Source of the DNA: OMIW01 sp044235645
GTDB taxonomy: Bacteria > Bdellovibrionota_C > UBA2361 > OMIW01
DNA: 64,000 nucleotides
Direction of reading: 5' to 3'
Assembly (NCBI GenBank): GCA_044235645.1
Contig: JBIIHQ010000012.1
Coordinates: forward strand, 21,051-85,050
Shown: positions 37,855 to 47,984 of the stretch, in pieces
Position numbering within the stretch: position 1 is the stretch's first letter
Layout: the number at the start of each line of letters is the position of its first letter
Position numbers and translations under genes: made by a program
Notes under the pieces: model-generated
What the model saw: only the letters and a program-made list of their open reading frames with translations
What the model was told of the DNA's origin: nothing
The model's database searches: none

Positions 37855-38888
37855 CGTCGTTCCTCCTCTTCTCGCGAAGCACCTTCCGGACGGGGGCCAG
37901 CTCCACGAAGCACATTCAAGAGCGGTATCCACTGCCTGAGGTTTTCATCAACGATTACCTTACCCTTCAGCTGCGGCATAATCTCAGCCATCGTTTCGAG
38001 ATAGAGCCTGGTTCGGGTAATCGAAGGGGCCTTGATGTACTCCGCGAGAAGCGCGTTAAACGATGCCACATCTCCCTCTGCTTCGTTCACCCGCTTAAAG
38101 CGATACCCCTCAGCCGCCTGAATCGCCGATTCAGCCTCACCCTTTGCACGAGGAACCGCCTGGTTGTAATCCCCGTGGGCTAGGTTAATCATCCGCTCTC
38201 GATCTTGTTGTGCCTTGTTGACCTCATTGAACGAGGTTTGTACTGGTTGAGGGGGGTTGACGTTTTTAAGCTGTACTTGGTCGACGACAATTCCCAATTG
38301 GTACATGTTGGTAAGCTGCTGCAACCGAGCCAGCGCCGCTATTTCTATCTCCTGCCGCCCGATCGTGATGACTTCATCAACAGTGCGATCCCCAATAACC
38401 TCCCGCATCGCCGCCTCGGAGAGATCACGCAGCGTCTGAGTGGGATTTCTCACATCAAAGAGATACTGCTTAGGCTCTTTAATCCGATATTGCACCACCC
38501 ATTCAACCAGCGCTGAATTCAGGTCACCCGTCACCATTGCCTTTTCTCGCTCAGGGTCGGAGCCACCCTGATAGGGATTGGTATATTGGGGCGTGAGAAA
38601 TCCGAACTCAACTTTTAGTTGCCGCTTTGTCGGAAGGACACTCACCTGATCGATCCCGAACGGAAACTTGAAATGAAGACCCGGCTGCACCGTGTCTATG
38701 TACCTACCAAACCGTAGCACCACCCCCTCAGATTCAGCAGGAATCGTATAGAAGCTGCTCCACCCAACGGCAAGCACCAGGAGGAGTACCAATCCCGGGA
38801 GAACCGCCCGCAGATTCGTAACCTCCGTCGGTTTCTTGGGAGGGGGGACTACAATGCCAAGCTCCTTGAGAAAATCCCTATCAGTCAT
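37851..38888 (-). CDS. hflK: HflK, SPFH-domain modulator of FtsH
   Basis: A 345-residue partner of HflC. A short cytoplasmic N-terminus with a Pro-rich PPPKKP stretch replaces the long Gly-rich N-terminus of E. coli HflK. Then come one membrane helix (about residues 28-46) and the SPFH domain with GVVLRFGRYIDTVQPGLHFKFPF, followed by the coiled-coil region with EGDVASFNALLAEYIKAP, a segment typical of HflK. It is first in a two-gene operon and translationally coupled to hflC. Confidence 0.94.
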   Translation of the reverse strand: MTDRDFLKELGIVVPPPKKPTEVTNLRAVLPGLVLLLVLAVGWSSFYTIPAESEGVVLRFGRYIDTVQPGLHFKFPFGIDQVSVLPTKRQLKVEFGFLTPQYTNPYQGGSDPEREKAMVTGDLNSALVEWVVQYRIKEPKQYLFDVRNPTQTLRDLSEAAMREVIGDRTVDEVITIGRQEIEIAALARLQQLTNMYQLGIVVDQVQLKNVNPPQPVQTSFNEVNKAQQDRERMINLAHGDYNQAVPRAKGEAESAIQAAEGYRFKRVNEAEGDVASFNALLAEYIKAPSITRTRLYLETMAEIMPQLKGKVIVDENLRQWIPLLNVLRGAGPRPEGASREEEERR

Positions 38889-39396
38889 GGTAACGAGCGC
38901 CTCGGTGCACGGGGTTATGAGAGCAAATTGATTATCGGCTGGAGTATATACCGCGAGTGAGAGGGAATAAAGGGGCGTCGTTGTAACCCCTCGTCAGGAT
39001 ACCAAAAGGTGGATGCCGACCAATCGTTCAAAAATAGCCTCACAGTTGAGGAAAAGCCAACGTTTAACTTTCGTTATATTTTAATCTTGCCACATCACTA
39101 CGAGTGGCCCACACCCTATAAAGTTCGCAGACGCAAGAAAGTACAAAGGAAAGCTCACTGGTACATCCGGAAAAATGGTACAACAATTTCAACCAGCTCT
39201 GCGAACCATGGATGGTACGGCGAACGCTGATAGGGGTCATGAACTGGGGGGCAAAATAGCCGAGAGGGATATCTCAGCCGGTTTCAATCATCCTGAAAAG
39301 GGACGAGTGGAAATTCAGGAACACCTAAAAATTCTCAGAGAGTGTGCGACTTTCGGTTCATGAAGTTCTGATGAAACCTTTCGCCGCCGAAAGTCT
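38889..39396. other. Intergenic region between hflK and cheX copy 2
   Basis: About 500 bases with no convincing gene. AGGGG and CCCCT near 38970-38990 could form a weak stem. A 62-codon frame at 39175-39363 opens after GGAAAA but matches nothing I know, so it is not called. Both hflK and cheX run on the minus strand, so this holds the hflK promoter and the end of the cheX transcript. Confidence 0.4.
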
Positions 39397-39873
39397 CTAT
39401 TTCTCCTCAGTGGGCGAAACATTTGACTCAACAACAAAATTTCCAAATTCCGTCTTAAAGGGAATGACGACGATCGGTCCCTGTGCGAATTGGTCTATCT
39501 CAATGCCCCGCCCAAATATCATAAACGGTATCGCCATATCGAACAAAAGTCCTCGCTCCGACATTTCCAACTTCGCGACACCCGCAATGATGTTTGTTAG
39601 CTCACCCACCGCATCGAGGGTGCTATCGTCGATGACGGTGACATCCTGCATAAACATCCGGCTGCAGACGCCCAGGATACACGGCTCATCAAAACTGATC
39701 GCCATGCTACCCCTCATGTTTGGCCCCTCCATTCCAATAACTCCTGTGGCAGGACCGTATGTCCTGGTATCGGACTTCAGATAGGGTCGGCCGGGGGTTG
39801 ACGGCGTCAAGGCCATAGTATCCATCGTGCTCATGACCGCATTGATGAACGGATTTATATACTCAGCCTTCAT
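39397..39873 (-). CDS. cheX: Chemotaxis phosphatase CheX (copy 2)
   Basis: A second 158-residue CheX, gap-free and 71% identical (112/158, counted by hand) to the copy at 16625-17101, with the catalytic Glu91-Asn94 intact (GELTNIIAGVAKLEM). The most changed stretch is residues 12-56, the most constant are the first ten residues, the active-site helix and the C-terminal strand. It stands alone, about 22 kb from the chemotaxis island. The ATG at 39873 is chosen, but the codons for V-I-D just upstream are also conserved in copy 1, so translation might begin at the TTG at 39903. Confidence 0.9.
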   Translation of the reverse strand: MKAEYINPFINAVMSTMDTMALTPSTPGRPYLKSDTRTYGPATGVIGMEGPNMRGSMAISFDEPCILGVCSRMFMQDVTVIDDSTLDAVGELTNIIAGVAKLEMSERGLLFDMAIPFMIFGRGIEIDQFAQGPIVVIPFKTEFGNFVVESNVSPTEEK

Positions 39874-40342
39874 ATGATCGATTACAAAGGGATGTCGAAT
39901 CAAACAGACCGTCGCCGTCCTGGTGAGCTACGATCCGGGAGAATCAATGCTTTACTCAAGCGAACTTTAACGACCGACATGCTACCGAAGATGGCCAAAA
40001 AGGAGCAATATCTTAAATGATATCAAAACGATATTCTCAGCGAACCAAACAGTAGCCCGCCTCCATACCACGCATCTCGAACTAGCTATCCGATTATTCA
40101 ATTCGCTCATGGCTGTGATTGAGATGCTCTTCGACCTCGCAACTCTTCCGAATTCTCCAGCCGAGTTTGGAGGCTCCCCCCTCCCCGAGTCGGGTGGTGA
40201 AAAATGACTTCCTGTTGCCTCTTTTGATCGTTTGACTGCAACTCTATCGGAGTCAACGAAAACTCCTCAAAGGATCTGAGGGGATACATCTCCAGCTTTT
40301 TCGCTCAGCCTCCCAAAATTCACGGGGAGAAACCATTTCTCA
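39874..40342. other. Intergenic region upstream of cheX copy 2
   Basis: About 470 bases between the end of the ABC exporter genes and cheX copy 2. On the minus strand a good TAAAGTT is seen near 39970, but the sequence 11-12 bases on does not match a sigma-28 -10 element. No gene is supported. Confidence 0.4.
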
Positions 40343-42115
40343 CTACCCCGCTAGCTCCTCGACACTCAGTAGCGGTAGTACCTCCTCAGGAGCTCCATCC
40401 CTCACGATCTCCCCTCCTGCAAACTCGATAATCCTGTCCATTCCAGCAAGCGTCTCGAGGCGATGCGCTATTGTGATAATCGTTCTGTCCGCGAGCGCGG
40501 AGCGAAGCACCGATTGGATAATCGCATCGGTGATTGAGTCAACCCCACTCGTTGGCTCATCCATGATGACGAACGGACAGTTCGCGACGATAACCCGGGC
40601 GAGGCAGATAAGCTGGCGCTCGCCAAAAGAGAGGTTCGCGCCCCCCTCGGTAACGGGACAAGCGAGATTGAAAGTAAGATTGACCGCTTCGAGTGTTCTC
40701 AAAAGTACCTCATCGGAGAGGTGATTGCACCTATCGAGATTCGAACGGATGGTACCCTCGAATAGGTATGGTTCTTGGGGAACGATCGCAAAGTTTGCAC
40801 GTGCCTGCTCGATGGGAAGGGCAAGTAACGATTGACCGCCGATTGCAATATCGCCCCCATGAACGTAGACCATGCGGAAGAGCGACTGTACAACGCTGCT
40901 CTTTCCCGCACCTGTCCGACCAACTAGACCGACTTTGGAGCCACGAGATATTCGCATCGAAAGATTCGTCAAGATTTGCGGAGTGGAGGCGCGGTAGCTC
41001 ATCGAATAATTCGAAAAGATAAGATCCCCATCGAGAACCCGATCGGTGGGTGCAGCACACGCGGGAATATTTCCCTCCTCAGCTGTCTCAGAAGGCAGGT
41101 CTGTATATTCAAAGACCCGTCGAGCTATCCCAAGCCCTTCGTAAAGGTTAACGAGGGAGTTTGAAAGCCACGCCAGAAGTCCTCCGACGCGAAACGTTGC
41201 TGAGATGATGACGGCCCCGAGAGCTGCAGTGATGACGCCCTGATGAATGGCTATAGAGACGGCGCACAGCACGATAGCCCCGTAACACGCAACAGCAATA
41301 TCACACCACAATCGCCCGAGCATCTGAACCTGTCCACGCAGAAAATGCATTTGCATGTACCGATACGTCGCGCGAGAAAATCGGCCCAAAAGAGTGGGGA
41401 GTTCGTTATAAAGGTCGAAACAGCGAACCCCCTCAATGATATCTGATTCACGATGAAGGACCTCACCAAACCGAGCAGAACGAAGCATGTTGAGGTGCTG
41501 TAACATCGGTGCTGTGTTCGTTTGGATAAAGAGAAAGAGGAGAAGAATCGGGATTGCGGGAAGAGCGGCGAAAGGTGATGCGAACGATACGACTCCAACG
41601 ATAGCAAAAAATTCAGTAAGGCTTATTATCGAGTCCTCGAGCACGATTGGAAGATCCACCCGCACCCTCTCAGCATCGCCCGTGAGACGATTTATAATTT
41701 TCCCCGATGGATATTCGTCGAAGAACGAAGTCCGGGTCCTTCCAAGGCGGCCCACCATGCGTCGAAAGAGAGGGAGTGATGAGAAGGGCCCACATGCTTC
41801 AAAGCTAACCCAGAGAACGAGTCGAGAAGAAAAACTTATCGCTACGAGGACAAAAAGTGCCCCGATTGATACTGTGATACCGAAACCTCTCAAAGCTTCG
41901 GGAACACTGCAATCTGTCGCATCGGAGCACTCTGCGTATCTTCCCGCCATCCAGATGATGAGCTGGTGAGCTCCCGAGGCGATCGCTGAGAGCAGAGCAA
42001 TCGGAACAAGTGCTCGTCGGTAGAAAGGCACCTCACGCAGGAATCGGCGGAGAATTGCGAATGTGCTCGCCGTATGGTGCGCCCTTTCCTCCGTCGTAAA
42101 CCCCTCAGATTCCAT
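40343..42115 (-). CDS. ABC exporter half-transporter, ABCC/MRP NBD2-like
   Basis: A 590-residue ABC exporter half: six membrane helices (about residues 30-330), then an ATPase domain with Walker A GRTGAGKSS, the signature SFGERQL and Walker B FVIMDEPTSGVDS, followed by the switch His in IAHRLETL. The catalytic Glu is present. The signature SFGERQLICLAR is much closer to the second ATPase domain of eukaryotic ABCC/MRP proteins (SVGQRQL) than to the usual LSGGQ. It overlaps the stop region of the upstream half-transporter gene by 11 bases, so the two must be made together and probably form a heterodimer. The substrate is unknown. Confidence 0.9.
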   Translation of the reverse strand: MESEGFTTEERAHHTASTFAILRRFLREVPFYRRALVPIALLSAIASGAHQLIIWMAGRYAECSDATDCSVPEALRGFGITVSIGALFVLVAISFSSRLVLWVSFEACGPFSSLPLFRRMVGRLGRTRTSFFDEYPSGKIINRLTGDAERVRVDLPIVLEDSIISLTEFFAIVGVVSFASPFAALPAIPILLLFLFIQTNTAPMLQHLNMLRSARFGEVLHRESDIIEGVRCFDLYNELPTLLGRFSRATYRYMQMHFLRGQVQMLGRLWCDIAVACYGAIVLCAVSIAIHQGVITAALGAVIISATFRVGGLLAWLSNSLVNLYEGLGIARRVFEYTDLPSETAEEGNIPACAAPTDRVLDGDLIFSNYSMSYRASTPQILTNLSMRISRGSKVGLVGRTGAGKSSVVQSLFRMVYVHGGDIAIGGQSLLALPIEQARANFAIVPQEPYLFEGTIRSNLDRCNHLSDEVLLRTLEAVNLTFNLACPVTEGGANLSFGERQLICLARVIVANCPFVIMDEPTSGVDSITDAIIQSVLRSALADRTIITIAHRLETLAGMDRIIEFAGGEIVRDGAPEEVLPLLSVEELAG

Positions 42116-44066
42116 GTGCCTCCGCCGCTTTCAGGAAGGCGAAGAAGCGCGAGCTCGAATCCTCCGCAAGTGTCCGAGGATCTCCATCCTCCACAATTCG
42201 ACCTCCTTCTAGCACCAGAACACGGTCACACCGCTGGAGCTCGGCGAGTCGATGCGACACCAGAATCAACCCTTTGTTCTCGGCGACAATTGAATTCATC
42301 AAAAGATTTTCTGTTTTTGGATCAACCGCACTCAGCGGATCGTCAAGAACAAGTACCGACCGTTTCGACATAAATGCGCGAGCGAGACTGACCCGCTGCT
42401 TTTGCCCCCCCGAGAGATTGATCCCTGATTCCCCGATCTCCTCTCGCAGCCCGCGAGGAAAGAGAGCGATGTCGTCATTGAGCTGGGACGCTGCAATCGC
42501 CATTTCGACCTCCTCTATCGAGCGAGTGCCCGATAGATCGAGATTGTCCTGAAGAGATGTGTTTGAGAGAAAGGGCTCTTGGGGGGAATATGCGAGGGAA
42601 CTCCGCCAATAATGGTAAACATCGGCTCGCCAGACGGGGTACAATTCCCCGCTCACGCCGATGAATAATTCACCCATCGACAAGGGAAGCTCCCCAACCA
42701 GGACCTCAAGAAGCGTAGACTTACCGCTCCCCACCGGACCAACGATGGCCGTGCGCTGATCGAGCCGCAGCTCTACAGAGATGCCGTCGAGAGCTCTGAT
42801 TCCGTTAAAATGAACTGACAGATTACGGACAACAATACGATCTGGTTGGTGAGTGATTTCTCTTGAGTCCGATGGCGCCGGTTTTATCAATTGTTGAATA
42901 TCGGTTTCTGCCAGCAGAGCGAGAAGCCGATGCGACCCTGCGACCGCTGAACCGAAGCGGGTGAGGCATGCGGGAATCGCCTGAATTCGCCCATAGAGGG
43001 GCTCAAGGAGCCAGAAGGAGGAGAATACCTCGACAAGATTTAGAGGTGTTTCACTCACCGATGAGACAGAAACGATAACCACTAACGGCAACACGGACCA
43101 CGAATGACTCACTGCATACACCGCCGCAAGTACACCACCGCGCAACCCCGTCCACCGGACGAGCCGTCGTAAAATGGCGAATATCTCTTGCTCTATGGAC
43201 TCACTCCATCCTAAAAAGCGAACGAGCCTGATATGCTTAACCCACTCCCCCACTGAGGTTGCTAGTTTGTCCTGCTCCGCGAGTGACCGCCGCTGAATTA
43301 TCTCAACGACCCATGCGCCAAGAGACGCAAAAGGAACCACCATAAACATAACACCCAGACCGATCAGCCCTACCGTGCCAGAGACAAGAGACAACATCGG
43401 AACAAGAATTATCGTTGAGATAATTAGGGGCACAAACTGGTAGAGGGTGCTACTAAGAAAATCTTCAATTGCTCCAACATCTGTTCCCACCAAGGTCTTT
43501 AATTGACCCTTTGTAAAGGAAGACCTCCCTGCGGGGGCAATTCGAATCAGCTTTGTATTCACACACCGGAAGAGCGCAAGCTGGAGCCCTCGGTGTATCT
43601 GGCGCTCAAGATTGGCATTCCGATAGTCAATTCCCGCCTGTACTAATTTCAAGAGCAGATACCCCATCGCCAATCGGATACCAACCCAAACCGTCGCCGA
43701 GCACTCAATCGTATAACGGGCAAAAAAAACTGCACCTAAAACCGAGAGCGCACTGAGCGCGTACCAGATGATCGCCTCACCGATTAACTCTCGATTTTCC
43801 GAGATTGCGTACCACCAAACATGCCACGGCCTCATGGCCCGCAGGGAGGGAAGCTCATGCGCCGCATCAGCAAGCCGAAGTTGCCGCTCCACCGCAGGAT
43901 GAAGCGGAACCGGAGCAAATTCGCTTGCAGCTAACAATTCGGATCTCTGTGCAGCGAGAGACCGGAAAGGAGAGAGTTTGAACATAGGGTGACAAAGGCC
44001 GACGATTCGGATGGAATAGTATCGCATTAGTTGGAGGAAGCGAATCATTTTCTCGCTGCGGGTCAT
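42105..44066 (-). CDS. ABC exporter half-transporter, ABCC/MRP NBD1-like
   Basis: A 653-residue ABC exporter half with a longer N-terminal lead (about 85 residues) before six membrane helices. The ATPase domain has Walker A GPVGSGKST, the canonical signature NLSGGQKQRVSLARAF, and Walker B VLVLDDPLSAVD, in which the catalytic Glu is Asp. DDPLSAVD is the hallmark of the degenerate first ATPase domain of ABCC/MRP proteins. This gene is transcribed first, so gene order matches NBD1-NBD2 order in those fused proteins. Only one of the two ATP sites of the heterodimer would be fully catalytic. The start could also be the ATG at 44048. Confidence 0.9.
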   Translation of the reverse strand: MTRSEKMIRFLQLMRYYSIRIVGLCHPMFKLSPFRSLAAQRSELLAASEFAPVPLHPAVERQLRLADAAHELPSLRAMRPWHVWWYAISENRELIGEAIIWYALSALSVLGAVFFARYTIECSATVWVGIRLAMGYLLLKLVQAGIDYRNANLERQIHRGLQLALFRCVNTKLIRIAPAGRSSFTKGQLKTLVGTDVGAIEDFLSSTLYQFVPLIISTIILVPMLSLVSGTVGLIGLGVMFMVVPFASLGAWVVEIIQRRSLAEQDKLATSVGEWVKHIRLVRFLGWSESIEQEIFAILRRLVRWTGLRGGVLAAVYAVSHSWSVLPLVVIVSVSSVSETPLNLVEVFSSFWLLEPLYGRIQAIPACLTRFGSAVAGSHRLLALLAETDIQQLIKPAPSDSREITHQPDRIVVRNLSVHFNGIRALDGISVELRLDQRTAIVGPVGSGKSTLLEVLVGELPLSMGELFIGVSGELYPVWRADVYHYWRSSLAYSPQEPFLSNTSLQDNLDLSGTRSIEEVEMAIAASQLNDDIALFPRGLREEIGESGINLSGGQKQRVSLARAFMSKRSVLVLDDPLSAVDPKTENLLMNSIVAENKGLILVSHRLAELQRCDRVLVLEGGRIVEDGDPRTLAEDSSSRFFAFLKAAEAHGI

Positions 44067-44468
44067 CAGAACGCACCGACGGGCTGATCAGCACGCATAG
44101 TGGCCCGTCTGCGCTAATCTAATATTTTTAACCAACGCGACAGGGGGATGGAGAGCTCACCCTCTTGAGCCATAAATCTTCACGGAGAGCACCTGATTGT
44201 GCCCAATATCTCTTTTGTCTCAAATTCAACCCCTCTGACTGAGACACTCCCGTAGAGGAGGGATCGAATAGTCCCAACCATCGGTATCTTCGCTCTGAAA
44301 TAAGGTTCGGTGGGATCTTCTTACTGGTCCCCACACATTGGACTCATCATTAGTGTGAGTGTATTAAATGTAACTCCCTCAGGCTTCAATCCATCATCCT
44401 TGCCTTGAACTTGACTCACTCCACTGGTAGGCTCCGACCAGTTATCGGACCACCAGTAGGAGAGACAG
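44067..44468. other. Divergent intergenic region between the ABC exporter genes and the 577-residue protein
   Basis: About 400 bases that hold both divergent promoters. No defined promoter or operator is clear. The AGGAGA ribosome site at 44458-44463 is strong and sets the start of the next gene. No gene is supported here. Confidence 0.45.
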
Positions 44469-46202
44469 ATGTCCGCAGCAGCACAAAGCCACGAGAGCGA
44501 TCTTCAGCTTCCGTCCCAATCTCTTGAGGCTACGGATCCAGCTGACGGTGAACTCCCAGCTCGTTACAACCGCGAATGTGCTGTACCGTGCGTGATATTA
44601 AGCCAGTTTTCGCCCGATTCTAAACAGGCTCTCAAGAAGGTTCATGAGAAAGCAAAGGAGTGGTTCGGAGAGGGGGGCTCGCGGGAAGACTCAGGGAGGA
44701 TTTTCGACCGGTCGATGACGCTGTTCCTGACGTCGGCCCAGGTAACGGAGATCAAGGAGCTGGTGAGAGGAACCGGGCTCGAAGTTTATACAGTCAAGGA
44801 TGTCTCTGACAGCATTGAGCGGGGGGTCCGCTGCGAGGCGCCCTTCATTGATTCGAAGACGTTTGGCGGAGACACGACCACAGAACAATGCGGCATCAAT
44901 GCCGGCCATGCCATGGGTGAACTCTCCGCTCACAAGGATCTACCTTGGGAGAAACAGCGCAGCCTGACCTTCGATATTTGGAAAGTAATGGTACTGCTTC
45001 AAAATGTCGGCATTAGCATACTGCAGAATGTACAAAGCAATATCAGCAGCGATTTAATCGCACAAGCCGAGGCAGCCTCACACCTATCCGAGGACGCCGA
45101 CATCTTCGAGATCGGCACCGCAGGAATTTATGCTGAAGCTAAGCGACTTACCGACGAGTATGCGCACACGTCCCTCAATCTGAAGGAGCTGCAGGAGGCT
45201 CTATTGCCCCTCGCGCGTGCGCTGCTCGAGCTCCCTTCACCAATCGTGAAGGAGGTCGTTTATTCTCAGATCGAAACGAATAGCCATATGCTGGGTCGTG
45301 CTCTCGGGCTGTATGAATCAGACCCACAGCCGATGCTCGACACGCTCGACAACTGGAAAGCCTTCTGGGACAGCCAAGTTCCGCTTCTTTCGCGCTACTT
45401 CACCGAGACTGCAGCCGAGCGAGCTGCGCAAAACGTCGCGATGAAGGCGCGCACCGAGACCAAAGGAGAGGGGAACAGCGAATCATGGAAAGAAGCCCCC
45501 CCCTCCGGTTGGGACTGCTCCATCCGTAGTCAGGGTGACAAGGCTGCCGTGTCACCGACCAAATGGGACGAGACCGTCTTTCACGAGATTCGAGGCGAAC
45601 ATATGTGGGGGATGGCCTTGATGGGCGTGCCCGGTCTCATCGGAGACCGAGCCCACCAGATCATCTCGGACGTGATTACCAGTGCCAATTCTGAGGCCGT
45701 GAGATGCCGTCCCGCTTATGGTCAGCTACTCGTCGAGCGGCATATCGATATGGCTCATTATCCCGATGAAGAGAGCATCCCGGATGAATTTCGCGAATCC
45801 TTTGAGCGCCAGCGCCGCATCGCAATCGAGAACGAGCTCAAGAAAGCCGGACGGCTGGTCCACGGAGTAACCGATATTATGCTCTCGAATTTGCCGTGGC
45901 GCTTGCCGCGCAAAGATGCACCGCTCCTCAGCGATCCTGTGTTGCACCTGGAGAGGACTCTGACCTTGCTAGAGAGGTCCCTCAGCGAAGATCCGACCGG
46001 ATCCGGGCTGGCTTGTACCGCAAAGGTTGTGTCTCAGGAGCTCGCGATTCAGCTCAATAATTGGGTACATGTGTCGGTGCTCGACGATAAGCCCGAGCTA
46101 GCGGAGCGCTGCAAACAGCTCTTTCATGCGGCAGGTGTACAGTTGCCGGATGATTGGTGTTCAGAGCTTCGTGAACGAGGAATCCTTCCGTTGGCTGGTT
46201 AG
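44469..46202 (+). CDS. Unknown 577-residue soluble protein
   Basis: I do not recognise this family. The ATG has AGGAGA five bases upstream, and the frame is open for 577 codons with codon choice like its neighbours, so the gene is convincing. There is no signal peptide, membrane helix, P-loop or zinc motif. The first 35 residues are Ser/Glu-rich and probably disordered. The rest alternates helices, including a long helical part at about 170-320, with a Lys/Glu/Ser-rich break near 330-350. It contains 13 Trp, and Cys spaced through the length. It diverges from the split ABC exporter, so a functional link is possible but unproven. Confidence 0.75.
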   Translation: MSAAAQSHESDLQLPSQSLEATDPADGELPARYNRECAVPCVILSQFSPDSKQALKKVHEKAKEWFGEGGSREDSGRIFDRSMTLFLTSAQVTEIKELVRGTGLEVYTVKDVSDSIERGVRCEAPFIDSKTFGGDTTTEQCGINAGHAMGELSAHKDLPWEKQRSLTFDIWKVMVLLQNVGISILQNVQSNISSDLIAQAEAASHLSEDADIFEIGTAGIYAEAKRLTDEYAHTSLNLKELQEALLPLARALLELPSPIVKEVVYSQIETNSHMLGRALGLYESDPQPMLDTLDNWKAFWDSQVPLLSRYFTETAAERAAQNVAMKARTETKGEGNSESWKEAPPSGWDCSIRSQGDKAAVSPTKWDETVFHEIRGEHMWGMALMGVPGLIGDRAHQIISDVITSANSEAVRCRPAYGQLLVERHIDMAHYPDEESIPDEFRESFERQRRIAIENELKKAGRLVHGVTDIMLSNLPWRLPRKDAPLLSDPVLHLERTLTLLERSLSEDPTGSGLACTAKVVSQELAIQLNNWVHVSVLDDKPELAERCKQLFHAAGVQLPDDWCSELRERGILPLAG

Positions 46203-46386
46203 GGCCGAACTGGTACGAGTCCGCCTCACAACCGATATTTGAGCAATTTCATGCCGAGAGACGATATATGCATTAGTGTCAGGCCCGGATTGTTACATTT
46301 TTTACCAGCGTAAGCTCAAGGAAGGAGAGCATCATTCGAGGCCTCTCACTTCACCATACTCCACCGCCTCGGCTCTCCCTTCGCAT

Positions 46387-47889
46387 TTACCTCCGCACCC
46401 ACTCCCGTACCACTTTCTGATCCGAGAACGGCTTCCTTTCTCGCCCGATTATCTGATAATCCTCGTGGCCCTTCCCAGCAATCAGTACACTGTCACCCGA
46501 AGTGGCAGAGCTGAGTGCCCACTCAATCGCGGCTCGTCGGTCAACTTCTACGTGATCTGCAGATACTCCTCCTGAGAGGATATCAGCGATGATAGCGGAG
46601 GGGTCCTCAGTTCGAGGATTATCGCTCGTTAGCACGACCACATCCCCCCCCTCGCGGGCTATCTGACCCATAGCGGGGCGCTTCTGCCTATCGCGATCCC
46701 CACCACACCCGAACACGACGAATAAGCGCCCCTCGGTTCCGTATCGAATCGCGCGGAGTGCTCTCTCAAGGGCATCGGGGGTATGAGCGTAATCCACATA
46801 CACATGGACTCCGTTCACCGCTAGTTGCTGAAGCCGACCTGGGACCTGAGGAAGTGAGTATAGGAGCTCAGCGATGCGATTGAGAGGCCATCCGAGAGCG
46901 AGAGCCCCCCCTGTTACCGCCAGGATATTCTCAATATTATGTTCGCCCAAAAACGGGACTACGACAGGACACCTTTCGTCATTGAAGGTTATAACAAAGC
47001 GGGTCGCTCCCGGCATATGGCCAATATCGGTCGCCCGGAGCATCGCTCCTGGGGTAACTCCGTAGGTTATACATTCACCCTGAATCAGGCCCGCAAACTC
47101 TCTGGCGATTTCTCGGCCATAAGCATTGTCTGCATTCGTTACTAACGCCTGAACCGAGGAGTCGCTCCCTGCGAGTAGTTCAAATAGCTTTTTTTTCGAA
47201 CCAAAGTAACTATCGAGCGTCCCATGATAGTCGAGATGATCGTGGGTAAGATTCGTGAAGATGGCGATATCGAACTGAACACTACTCACCCGAGACTGAT
47301 GAAGCGCGTGAGAAGACACCTCCATCACCCCAGCGGCATACTCTCGATCAACGGCCTCGCGCAATGTTTTATGGAGCGATAGGGGATCGGGCGTCGTTAG
47401 TGAAGCCTCCACACACCACTCTTGACCCCTTCCCTTTACCCCATGAACTCCAAGCGTTCCAAGGCAAAAGGTCGGGAGCTCGAGGGAAGAGAGGAGATGT
47501 GAGAGCCACCAGGCAACTGAGCTTTTTCCGTTCGTCCCCGTCACCCCAACCAGATGGAGCTCTCTCGATGGTTGATCATACCACGCATCTGCGAGGACAC
47601 TGGCCGCCTCACGAGTAGAGGGAACGACTATTCCAGGTCGCCCCTGCAAAACCTCCTCGCGCTCAACGACTGCCCCGACCGCACCACGAGCAAAAGCATC
47701 ATCGACGAATCGGTGCCCATCCACCGCGACCCCCGGTATTGCTATAAAGAGCGAGTCAATCGAGACGTCCCCCGAACTGCATGTCAGGGCCGATATTCGA
47801 CGCCGTAGGTCAGGGAGAGGACCGCAAACAGCCCCTCCCACGATATGGGCAGCATGTTCGATGGTTCTGCCCGAGGGGGTAGTATTCAT
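46387..47889 (-). CDS. murE: UDP-MurNAc-L-Ala-D-Glu:meso-diaminopimelate ligase
   Basis: A 500-residue Mur ligase that adds the third stem-peptide residue to UDP-MurNAc-dipeptide in the cytosol. The ATP loop is GVTGTNGKSS (residues 115-124), then EVSSHAL and NLTHDHLDYHG. The specificity motif reads DNPR, which goes with meso-diaminopimelate rather than lysine. The ATG at 47889 has AAGGAAG eight bases before it and starts as other MurE do; the frame is open 60 codons further back without family similarity. It follows the PPP phosphatase by 95 bases. No other mur gene is adjacent, so it lies outside the usual division cluster. Confidence 0.95.
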   Translation of the reverse strand: MNTTPSGRTIEHAAHIVGGAVCGPLPDLRRRISALTCSSGDVSIDSLFIAIPGVAVDGHRFVDDAFARGAVGAVVEREEVLQGRPGIVVPSTREAASVLADAWYDQPSRELHLVGVTGTNGKSSVAWWLSHLLSSLELPTFCLGTLGVHGVKGRGQEWCVEASLTTPDPLSLHKTLREAVDREYAAGVMEVSSHALHQSRVSSVQFDIAIFTNLTHDHLDYHGTLDSYFGSKKKLFELLAGSDSSVQALVTNADNAYGREIAREFAGLIQGECITYGVTPGAMLRATDIGHMPGATRFVITFNDERCPVVVPFLGEHNIENILAVTGGALALGWPLNRIAELLYSLPQVPGRLQQLAVNGVHVYVDYAHTPDALERALRAIRYGTEGRLFVVFGCGGDRDRQKRPAMGQIAREGGDVVVLTSDNPRTEDPSAIIADILSGGVSADHVEVDRRAAIEWALSSATSGDSVLIAGKGHEDYQIIGRERKPFSDQKVVREWVRR

Positions 47890-47984
47890 GTGCAGAAACT
47901 TCCTTTGAAGCGGAGATGGGAAATAGTTGGTGCAGCAAGCGGAAAGGATCAAGCTCAACTGGCGAATCAACCACGAAAAGCGAT

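Noticed and set aside
39175..39363. 62-codon frame between hflK and cheX copy 2
   Set aside because: A weak GGAAAA precedes the ATG, but no family resemblance is visible and the frame is short enough to be chance.
39951..40000. Possible sigma-28 promoter before cheX copy 2
   Set aside because: A good TAAAGTT is present on the minus strand but the expected -10 position reads GCATTGAT, which matches GCCGATAA poorly.
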